Positions 1 through 5,872 of a stretch of 8,233 nucleotides of DNA are shown here, piece by piece. The notes under the pieces were generated by a model. The model was given only the letters and a program-made list of their open reading frames with translations, made no database searches and was not told the origin of the DNA. How positions within the stretch are numbered: position 1 is the first letter of the stretch; each line of letters starts with the position of its first letter. Both the position numbers and the translations under genes were made by a program. This DNA is from G039029935 sp039029935. Lineage in GTDB: Bacteria > Chloroflexota > Anaerolineae > Caldilineales > Caldilineaceae. The stretch covers positions 1 through 8,233 of the forward strand of contig JBCCFC010000605.1 of assembly GCA_039029935.1 (NCBI GenBank), read 5' to 3'.

Positions 1-1
1 C

Positions 2-502
2 GAAGTACGCACCGTTGAAACGAGTGTGCAGTTGGCCTATGAAACGCCACTGACGATTGGCGGGAACTCGGTGTATGTCAAAACGGGTTTGGATATTCCG
101 CTGGCCTTGGACCCACAGGACCGCGATGCTATCGAGGTGATGCCGGGGACCATCGTTCAAGGTATTTTTGACGCAATGGAGGGGATGGGGTTTCGCTTCT
201 ACCGCGCAGACTGCGAGCAAGGCTATTTTAAATATAACCAACCCTATGTGCAGGAGTTTGAGTTTAGGCCACAAACAGACCCATTTCGCGCAAAGCTAGA
301 TGAAGTCGAGTTTGTCTGTCTGCCTGGGCCAGAGAGTACACAAGTCTATATGCAGGTGGATCGTCGTGGGCGTGGCGTATCAGGTCTGTTTGCCGATATG
401 TTGGATACTGATGAGACCAATCTTAAGCTGGAACTGACGCAGCAGGATGTGCCGACAATCAAAGAGAGGCTAGCGCAGACAATTTTGTCTCATGCGGGAT
501 AG
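2..502 (+). CDS. spo0M: Spo0M-family protein (sporulation-control protein homologue), 5' end missing
   Basis: The reading frame is open from base 2, so the gene enters from beyond the left edge. The GTG at 26 is most likely an internal Val, because the upstream in-frame codons (EVRTVETS) fit the family. About 166 C-terminal residues remain of a family whose Bacillus member is about 260 long. Recognisable parts are the beta-rich YETPLTIGGNSVYVKTGLDI stretch, the hydrophilic ALDPQDRD turn, and the C-terminal DRRGRGVSGLFADM motif followed by a DE-containing segment. Spo0M proteins have an arrestin-like N-terminal fold and are soluble. In Bacillus subtilis the protein influences entry into sporulation, and homologues occur widely in non-sporulating bacteria where the role is unknown, so a sporulation function should not be assumed. 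The gene ends in TAG and converges on the kinase gene. Family assignment is from motif recognition and is fairly secure. Confidence 0.85.
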   Translation, partial: EVRTVETSVQLAYETPLTIGGNSVYVKTGLDIPLALDPQDRDAIEVMPGTIVQGIFDAMEGMGFRFYRADCEQGYFKYNQPYVQEFEFRPQTDPFRAKLDEVEFVCLPGPESTQVYMQVDRRGRGVSGLFADMLDTDETNLKLELTQQDVPTIKERLAQTILSHAG

Positions 503-564
503 GAGAAGGGGAGAAGGGGAGATAGGGAGATAGGGAGATAGGGAGATAGGGAGATAGAGAGGGG
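502..564 (+). repeat. G-rich 8-bp tandem array (GGGAGATA)n with G-quadruplex potential
   Basis: Five perfect copies of GGGAGATA occupy 517-556. They are preceded by two imperfect 8-bp variants (GGAGAAGG type) from 502 and followed by GAGAGGGG. The + strand is purine-only except for the T of each unit. It carries seven runs of three or more G, the central five spaced by exactly five bases, which fits the simple G3N5 quadruplex pattern. The array begins immediately after the Spo0M stop codon, so it lies in that gene's 3' untranslated region. A C-rich tract of related sequence at about 721-738 marks the far side of the convergent gap. Confidence 0.85.
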
Positions 565-580
565 TGTATTGTAAAGTTCA

Positions 581-602
581 TAAAAGGCAACCTTCTTGGT
601 TG
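581..602 (-). terminator. Weak candidate intrinsic terminator for the kinase gene
   Basis: Read leftward, CAACC-AAGAA-GGTTG (602 to 588) forms a 5-bp stem with a 5-base loop and is followed by CCTTTT. It lies about 130 bases past the kinase stop codon, directly after a larger stem-loop at 602-644. The stem is short and the T tract is only four bases, so this is a suggestion only. Confidence 0.3.
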
Positions 603-644
603 GGAACAAATTTCTTCATTCTTGGAGGCCAAAAATTCGTTCCC
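602..644. other. Stem-loop in the convergent intergenic gap
   Basis: GGGAACAAATTT (602-613) pairs with AAATTCGTTCCC (633-644) in 11 of 12 positions, with one A-C mismatch. The 19-base loop contains a smaller TTGG-AGG-CCAA hairpin (622-632). It sits between two convergent stop codons, a typical place for a bidirectional transcription end or an mRNA-stabilising fold, but no T tract follows directly on either strand. The rest of the gap up to the kinase stop codon shows no credible gene. Confidence 0.5.
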
Positions 645-732
645 GATCTCAATCCGCTGTAGTATGCCTAGTGCATCATCCAGTCTTGTTTTTCGGCTTC
701 TTTTAGAGTAAGAGCCTGTTCTCCCCCTCTCC

Positions 733-3360
733 CTACTCCACAGCAAACCCCGAATGCTTCCGCAACAGCGTCAGCAATTTTTCCTCTTCAAACGACTCTG
801 CCAACACTTCGATATGGCGTAGGTAGGGTTGATAGCGTGGTTCCTGCTCTCTCAACTGCTGGGCCAGCGTCTGCACGTGCCACAGATCGCCCAGCGTGAC
901 CATTTCATATATCTCTTGCATCTGTTCCGGCGGCGGAATGATCCAGTCAATCTCCGCGGTGGGGATGGACGCGGCATCTGTTTCTGCATAGACCCACGTC
1001 AGCGCAAGCAGTTCTTGGATCAGGTCAAGCAGCCGGTTGATGTCTACAGGTTTGGAGAGAAAGCCGTCAAAGCCCTCTAGTTTGTTTTGGGCCTGCATCA
1101 CTTCGACCACACTGGCGGAGATGGCAATGATGGGGGTTTGCGCGATGACGGGATGGCGACGAATTTCGTGCATGGCCTCAAATCCCGACATGCGTGGCAT
1201 CACCAAGTCGCTCAGGATCAAGTCTGGCTTGAGTGCAGACGCCAATTCAATCGCCTCTTGACCATCCTGACATTCAATCACATCAAAGCCCAATGGTGCG
1301 AGCAGACTGGTCAACACCATGCGATTTTCTTTGCGATCATCCACCACCAAAACAATACGGGGACGACCCACATAGCCTGTCACCAGCGGGAGCGCAGCCG
1401 TTGCTGTCGGTGTTGTCCGTGTGGTCGAGCGCATCGAAACTTCAAACCAAAACCGTGTGCCTACCCCTTTTTCACTCGCTAGATGAAGGTCCCCCCCCAT
1501 GAGATTGACCAACCGACGGCTAATGGGTAGCCCCAACCCCGTGCCTTCACTGTGTAACGTGGTGTCACCCACCTGCTCAAAGGGTTTGAAGATGGACTTA
1601 ATCTCCTCGGCAGTCATGCCCACGCCTGTATCTTGAATCTCAAACACAAGGGTGGTATGCTTATTCGCTTGAGAAAGTGGGGTGGCTGCTCTCTGCGAAA
1701 CAGTCAATGTCACGCCACCTTCATTGGTAAACTTGACCGCATTGCCCAGCAGATTGAGCAGAACCTGGCGCAGACGGGTTTCATCGACCTCCACCCCGAT
1801 AGGCAAATCATCGGCGATGTTCGCTGTAAAGCGAATGTTTTGTTCCATACTGCGCATTCGGATCATGCCCGTGATGTCTTTCAGAAAGGTTTCCAGATGA
1901 ATTTCGTGGGGATACAACTCCATTTTGCGCGCCTCGATTTTGGATAAATCGAGAATATCGTTGATGAGTTGCAACAGGTGGTTGCCACTGCGATAGATAA
2001 CGTTGAGACCCTGTTGCTGGGAAGGGCTGATGCTTTGCTCTTGACACAAAATTTGTGCGTAGCCCAAAATGCCATTGAGCGGTGTGCGTAGTTCATGGCT
2101 CATGTTGGACAAAAATTCGCTTTTGGCCTGATTGGCAACCTCGGCCTGCTCCTTGGCCTGTACCAACTCTCCTTCAATGCGTTTGCGCTCGGCAATCTCG
2201 GCCACAAGCTCACCCTCAACCCGGCTACGCTCGGCAATCTCGGCCTCTAACTCGTCATTCTTGGTCTGCAACAACTCCGCCTCATTGCGTGCCGCTTGGG
2301 TGTGGTTTAGCACCTCTAAATTTTTGATCTTGCGGTCACTTTCTTCGTTAAAAATCTCTTGGTGAACCTGATGATAGTGTTCATGATAGTCGAGGGCCTG
2401 TTGGAAGTTCTCTTGTTGCTTGGCAATCTCTGTCAACAGGTGATAGGCTTCGGCCTGATACTCACGGATTTTATGCTGATTGGCCTGCGCCAGCGCATCT
2501 TGCAGAGAGGCAATCGCCCGCTCTGGGTCGCTTTGGTGATAGAGCTTGCCCAGATTGATGAGCGCATTGATTTCGACATAGGCGTGTCCAATCTGCCGCG
2601 AAAGTGCAAGACACTCACGCAGATAAAACGATGCCTTCTGCTCATCAGCCAAATTGACATAAATGTTACCCAATGTGTCCAAACACGAGGCTTCGTTACG
2701 CTGGTCAATGGGGTGGTTTTGGCGGATAATATGCAGGCTTTGTTCGCTGTAGGCCAGTGCCTGTGGATAGTTTTCGAGGGACTGATGGAGGATGGCGAGG
2801 TTATTGAGCACCATCGCATGTTCGCTGCTGTCGTCCAGCTTTTCGACAAGCGTCAACGCCTGCTCAAAGTAGTTGATACTCTGTGCATAGTCAGTCAACA
2901 TCTGGTAGGAGAGGCTGATGTTGTTGAGTAGTTGTGTCGCTGCCCATGTATCATCGACCTGATGCGCAAGTGCCAAGCCTTCAAAGGCATAGGCGAGCGA
3001 ACTGGAATAGTCGCCCAGGATACCATGCACGGTTGAGGTATAGAGCAACGTTTCGGCCAGCCCGCTGGGGTCCGCTAACTCTGTAAAGAGTGCCCTTGCC
3101 AGCAATAACTTTTCGAGCGCAACTTCATACGCCTCCAATCGCCATGCACAGCTTCCCCAATTGCGCAGGCTATAGGCGACCCCGCGTTGATAGCCCTGTG
3201 CCGTAGCCAATTCATGCGTCTTCTGGGCAAGCGCAATCGTCTGCGCTGGATCGGTCTTTTTTAAACGCCACCCCAAGTCATTCATCAAATCTATTTGCTG
3301 GTTCGGGTTGCTTGCCTCCCGTAGTTGGGTTTCAAATTCTAAAATTATTTCTGTTGCCAT
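733..3360 (-). CDS. Hybrid sensor histidine kinase: TPR array, coiled coil, kinase, receiver
   Basis: Probably a cytoplasmic signalling kinase, as no membrane segment or signal peptide is seen. With the start at ATG 3360 (MATEIILEFE, 875 residues), about seven tetratricopeptide repeats span roughly residues 55-340. A charged coiled coil follows (about 340-410), then a HisKA domain with the phospho-accepting His at about 422 in SHELRTPLNG. The ATPase domain shows an N box with Asn 540, DTGVGM at about 577 and GTGLGLPIS at about 606. A receiver domain follows with the acidic pair DD near 674-675, phospho-Asp 718 in LSDLVMPRMSG, and Lys 770 in SKPVD. The last 80 residues are helical and lack an obvious HPt histidine. 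The TPRs probably sense a protein or peptide partner. In-frame TTG 3396 and ATG 3387 are alternative starts; 3360 was preferred because upstream residues look non-coding and none of the three has a strong ribosome site. No separate response regulator is adjacent. Confidence 0.9.
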   Translation of the reverse strand: MATEIILEFETQLREASNPNQQIDLMNDLGWRLKKTDPAQTIALAQKTHELATAQGYQRGVAYSLRNWGSCAWRLEAYEVALEKLLLARALFTELADPSGLAETLLYTSTVHGILGDYSSSLAYAFEGLALAHQVDDTWAATQLLNNISLSYQMLTDYAQSINYFEQALTLVEKLDDSSEHAMVLNNLAILHQSLENYPQALAYSEQSLHIIRQNHPIDQRNEASCLDTLGNIYVNLADEQKASFYLRECLALSRQIGHAYVEINALINLGKLYHQSDPERAIASLQDALAQANQHKIREYQAEAYHLLTEIAKQQENFQQALDYHEHYHQVHQEIFNEESDRKIKNLEVLNHTQAARNEAELLQTKNDELEAEIAERSRVEGELVAEIAERKRIEGELVQAKEQAEVANQAKSEFLSNMSHELRTPLNGILGYAQILCQEQSISPSQQQGLNVIYRSGNHLLQLINDILDLSKIEARKMELYPHEIHLETFLKDITGMIRMRSMEQNIRFTANIADDLPIGVEVDETRLRQVLLNLLGNAVKFTNEGGVTLTVSQRAATPLSQANKHTTLVFEIQDTGVGMTAEEIKSIFKPFEQVGDTTLHSEGTGLGLPISRRLVNLMGGDLHLASEKGVGTRFWFEVSMRSTTRTTPTATAALPLVTGYVGRPRIVLVVDDRKENRMVLTSLLAPLGFDVIECQDGQEAIELASALKPDLILSDLVMPRMSGFEAMHEIRRHPVIAQTPIIAISASVVEVMQAQNKLEGFDGFLSKPVDINRLLDLIQELLALTWVYAETDAASIPTAEIDWIIPPPEQMQEIYEMVTLGDLWHVQTLAQQLREQEPRYQPYLRHIEVLAESFEEEKLLTLLRKHSGFAVE
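2161..2244 (-). repeat. 42-bp in-frame duplication in the kinase coiled coil
   Basis: Two adjacent 14-residue units, AEIAERSRVEGELV and AEIAERKRIEGELV, are encoded by a tandem 42-bp repeat. An 18-base block recurs exactly at 2186 and 2228. Fourteen residues equal two heptads, so each copy lengthens the coiled coil between the TPR region and the HisKA domain without changing its register. Confidence 0.85.
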
Positions 3361-3556
3361 TTGTTTCAACCGCCAAAAACGAACCATATAGGCCAATTAC
3401 AACCAGCATGACGGTTTGTACACAAAAATGTCACGCTAGTTCCGACAACTAATATAACGCTGTGTCGTTGTCTATAGTTCGCATATAGCAACTGCTAGGC
3501 TGTCAATATACCTTACAATCACGTCCCAGCCCATATCACAAGTTCCCAATACAAAA

Positions 3557-3695
3557 CAGTAGCGGCAAAAGAAACATACAATAGCGGAGTAGGCGGGGAA
3601 CCCTCTGTCTGGGTCCTAACGCTGGTTTGTTCACGAGTCGCATTAGAGAATGCGACCTCCGCGATGGACTTTGTATGTGGGTTTTGCTGCTACTG
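3557..3695. repeat. 139-bp inverted-repeat element A (MITE-like or structured RNA)
   Basis: The left arm 3557-3581 begins CAGTAGCGGC and ends ACATACAA. The right arm 3671-3695 begins TTGTATGT and ends GCTGCTACTG. They are complementary at 21 of 25 positions, and one of the four differences would be a G-U pair in RNA. Inside are a second stem (GCGGAG 3584-3589 with CTCCGC 3657-3662), a hairpin at 3597-3616 (GGA-CCC against GGGTCC with one bulged A), and the core hairpin at 3637-3656. No target-site duplication is visible at the ends and nothing inside codes for a transposase. It could be a miniature transposon remnant or a folded transcript. Confidence 0.65.
3637..3656. repeat. Core palindrome GTCGCATT-AGAG-AATGCGAC, copy 1
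   Basis: A perfect 8-bp stem with a 4-base AGAG loop, inside element A. The central GCATTAGAGAATGC is repeated exactly at 8029-8042, where the next pair outward is G-C instead of C-G. Confidence 0.8.
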
Positions 3696-3785
3696 AAATT
3701 AAATGATAAAAGGTTGAAAGAGCTATAGAGTTACTGTAAAATCCTTTAGGCGTCTGAATTGAGCATCGCGAGGTTGACCATGATT

Positions 3786-3804
3786 GTTCGGTTACGAACC
3801 GGAC
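3786..3804 (-). other. Stem-loop just downstream of the ABC operon
   Basis: GTTCGGTT (3786-3793) pairs with AACCGGAC (3797-3804) over 8 bp, with one G-U wobble in the + transcript, around the 3-base loop ACG. It lies 20 bases past the last stop codon of the ABC operon, where a terminator would be expected. Because no T run follows on the - strand, it may protect the mRNA 3' end rather than terminate transcription alone. Confidence 0.45.
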
Positions 3805-3823
3805 CGACGAATGATGGGCGAAC

Positions 3824-5872
3824 TTAATGCGTCTGCTGCCATAATTGCTGCATCTCCGCATTACGCGCCAACAACGCATCCAACTGCCCAACATCGTCAA
3901 TGCGACCATCCTTCAATACAATGATTTGGTCTGCCCGTCGTAATGCAGGACGCCGATGCGATACGACAAGACAGGTCGGGCGTTCAGCTTGCTTACTAAC
4001 CGATTGCGAACTACCTGTCAGCGCAAACAGCCGCTCCCATAGCCGCTGTTCGGTGTGGACATCGAGCGCACTCGACAGGTCATCGACAATAAAGAGTTGC
4101 GGGTGGCGGATAAACATACGTGCGGCGGCACTGCGCTGTGCCTGCCCGCCAGAGAGCCGTACACCCTGTGTCCCAATCACTGTCTCCAGCCCCTTGCTCA
4201 TCTCGGCAATGTCCGTTTCCAACACCGCTTGATGAACCGCCGCATCTAGCTGTGCCGCATCATCCGGCAACCCCAACAGCAGGTTATCCTTGAGCGTGGC
4301 ACTCAATAGCCGAGGGGCTTGCGGTGTATAGGCCGTGTGTGGTGGCACAAAAAAGTCGGCAGGGCCCGCAACGCGCTGCCCATTCCACTCGATGGTCCCG
4401 CTCTGCTGCGGCAACAACCCCTGCAACACACGCAGCAACGTCGTCTTGCCAGCCCCAATCCGCCCAGTGATCACCGTAAACGTGCCAGGAGCAAGCTGAA
4501 AGCTGATATCGGTGATGCCATTGACCGTACCCTTTTCATCACTGCCTTGTTCATCACTGCCTTGTTCATCACTGCTTTGTTCATCACTGCTTTGCTCATC
4601 ATGCGTCGCACGTTGCGGATAGTGAAACGATAATCCATTGACTACCAACGACTGAAATGGTTCGGGATGACGAGACAGTATCTCAGGTTGGTTACCCGAG
4701 CGCCCAGAAAGTATCTCAGGTTGGCTACCTGAGCGTTTGGGATCACGCTGTCCAGCAAGTGACTCAGGTTGGCTACCTGAGCGTCGGGCGCCAGCCCGAA
4801 CAACATCTCCCCTGTCTGGCGACTCATCATGCAAATGCAACGGATGATGCGCAACCAGCGTATCCGACGACGCCCCTTGCAACAGCGCACCCATGCGATC
4901 AAAGGATACATCGGCCTGTTTGAGGATCACCAAGAAATTGCCTGTTTCGCTAAAAAATTCGGTCAGAATCCCCATGTAAAAGAAAAAGAGCGCAAAATCC
5001 CCCACGCTAAAGGTCTGATCACGCATCATGCCCGCCACAACCAGCAAAATCAGTCCAACGCTAAATGTCCCCATGTTGTAGAAGAGAGCATCAAGAATCT
5101 GGACTAGCAACCGTTCTCGCACCACCAGCCGTTGACGTTGGTCATTGAGTGTGCGAAAGTGCCGGAGGATATGCGGTTCTGCCCCCGCCACTTGGATGGC
5201 CTGTACCGCACCAAAGATTTCGCCAATCGACCCACTGACCCGCTCGGTGGCGGTGCGGCTCTCTTTGCGATATTGCTCCACGCGTACACGGGCGATGCGC
5301 GCCAACGTCACTACCAGAATCAACGGAATCAGCGTAAAGAGCGTGACACGCACACTGATGCTCAACATCACGCCCAAGGCCACGCTGACATAGACGATGA
5401 TGCTCACCTGATCGACGGTCCAGCTAATCGCATTTTGGATGGTATTGACATCATCACGAAAAGTGTTGATCACGTTGCCCACCGCACTGGGCATAGCATC
5501 CGCCCCGGGTCGTTCAAAAATACGCGCCAACATGTTGCGCCGTAACAGCCCACCCATGTAAAAGCGGTGACGTGTGTCGGTATATGCCCCAATAAAGATG
5601 GTTACGATATAGAATAGCCCTTGAAGACCAAAGAGGACAACGATGCCCCACTCATTGAGGAACCCTGAATCCGAGAAGAGCGTGGCTTCTCCTGTCAATG
5701 TGTCAAAAAAGAGTTTGATAATCGGACCGGGCAGCAGTTCGGCCACAATAATCAGCGTCCATGCCAGCATGTTGGCGGCATAGAGTCCAGGACGATAGGT
5801 TATCAACCGCCACAAATATTGACGCGTTGTCAAACGTGTTGTCACTTGCGCTGTCTGTGAATGATTACTCAT
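3824..5872 (-). CDS. ABC exporter subunit (permease-ATPase fusion) with degenerate catalytic site and repeat-filled linker
   Basis: A half-transporter of 682 residues. The N-terminal exporter membrane domain has six likely helices (about 32-52, 74-97, 155-173, 176-195, 259-281, 288-305). The ATPase domain starts near 408, with the A-loop Tyr in FHYPQ (418), Walker A GRIGAGKTT (470-478), Q-loop Gln 518, signature LSGGQ (573-577), Walker B ending at Asp 597 and His 639 in VVSHR. The residue after Walker B is Asp 598 where active enzymes have Glu, marking a weak ATP site. It should pair with the product of the overlapping upstream gene. It is longer than usual (about 590-620) because of two repeat insertions: RSG(S/N)QPE units at 364-401 and SSDEQ/GSDEQ units at about 425-447. 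The second sits in the loop between the first strands of the ATPase domain. GAGGTGA four bases upstream fixes the ATG at 5872. Substrate unknown; drugs, lipids or peptides are all possible. Confidence 0.93.
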   Translation of the reverse strand: MSNHSQTAQVTTRLTTRQYLWRLITYRPGLYAANMLAWTLIIVAELLPGPIIKLFFDTLTGEATLFSDSGFLNEWGIVVLFGLQGLFYIVTIFIGAYTDTRHRFYMGGLLRRNMLARIFERPGADAMPSAVGNVINTFRDDVNTIQNAISWTVDQVSIIVYVSVALGVMLSISVRVTLFTLIPLILVVTLARIARVRVEQYRKESRTATERVSGSIGEIFGAVQAIQVAGAEPHILRHFRTLNDQRQRLVVRERLLVQILDALFYNMGTFSVGLILLVVAGMMRDQTFSVGDFALFFFYMGILTEFFSETGNFLVILKQADVSFDRMGALLQGASSDTLVAHHPLHLHDESPDRGDVVRAGARRSGSQPESLAGQRDPKRSGSQPEILSGRSGNQPEILSRHPEPFQSLVVNGLSFHYPQRATHDEQSSDEQSSDEQGSDEQGSDEKGTVNGITDISFQLAPGTFTVITGRIGAGKTTLLRVLQGLLPQQSGTIEWNGQRVAGPADFFVPPHTAYTPQAPRLLSATLKDNLLLGLPDDAAQLDAAVHQAVLETDIAEMSKGLETVIGTQGVRLSGGQAQRSAAARMFIRHPQLFIVDDLSSALDVHTEQRLWERLFALTGSSQSVSKQAERPTCLVVSHRRPALRRADQIIVLKDGRIDDVGQLDALLARNAEMQQLWQQTH
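4535..4601 (-). repeat. 15-bp in-frame tandem array (DEQ-G/S-S units) in the ABC ATPase domain
   Basis: The + strand shows four 15-bp units at 4535, 4550, 4565 and 4580. The first pair is TTCATCACTGCCTTG and the second pair TTCATCACTGCTTTG, followed by a partial fifth copy. They encode acidic DEQSS or DEQGS pentapeptides. A length of 15 keeps the frame whatever the copy number. The array lies between the A-loop strand (FHYPQ) and the next strand (TDISFQL), a surface loop that varies in length in ABC proteins. Confidence 0.9.
4670..4783 (-). repeat. Three palindromic repeats in frame within the ABC linker (RSG-S/N-QPE units)
   Basis: CTCAGGTTGGCTACCTGAG occurs exactly at 4715-4733 and 4763-4781. 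A variant, CTCAGGTTGGTTACCCGAG, is at 4682-4700. Each forms a 7-bp stem around a 5-base loop; the variant has one mismatch. Copies are 33 and 48 bases apart, multiples of three, and encode RSGNQPEILSR, RSGSQPEILSG and RSGSQPESLAG in the segment joining the membrane and ATPase domains. A fourth hairpin (TCGGGC-GCCA-GCCCGA, 4784-4799) abuts the last copy. Confidence 0.9.

Larger units (their letters stand above)
3361..3823. other. Intergenic region between the kinase gene and the ABC operon
   Basis: No supportable gene. The right part is the 3' flank of the ABC operon with a stem-loop at 3786-3804. The middle holds a 139-bp inverted-repeat element (3557-3695). The left part, 3361-3556, is AT-richer and must carry the kinase promoter and leader, since that gene reads leftward from 3360. 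A perfect TTGACA occurs there on the - strand (3506-3501), but no matching -10 sequence lies 16-18 bases downstream, so no promoter is called. Confidence 0.6.

Noticed and set aside
459..746. Leftward 95-codon open frame across the convergent gap
   Set aside because: Its repeated Ser-Pro-Tyr-Leu-Pro stretch is just the translation of the GGGAGATA array. It overlaps both real genes and has no recognisable domain.
2359..2931. Rightward 190-codon open frame opposite the TPR region
   Set aside because: It is an antisense shadow of the kinase gene. The kinase frame has clear TPR motifs here and the opposite frame has none.
3478..3506. Possible kinase promoter with perfect TTGACA on the - strand
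   Set aside because: At 17-base spacing the downstream hexamer is TGCGAA, and the TATATG nearby is only 13 bases away, so the pair is not convincing.
3557..3695. Element A as an intact insertion sequence
   Set aside because: It is only 139 bp, has no transposase reading frame and no visible target duplication.
3643..3909. Leftward 88-codon open frame at the end of the ABC operon
   Set aside because: It overlaps the ABC gene in another frame and its end falls inside element A. Composition looks non-coding and no ribosome site is present.
4670..4783. Short palindromic units as a CRISPR array
   Set aside because: There are only three 19-bp units, the gaps are 14 and 29 bases, and everything lies in frame in a well-formed ABC gene.
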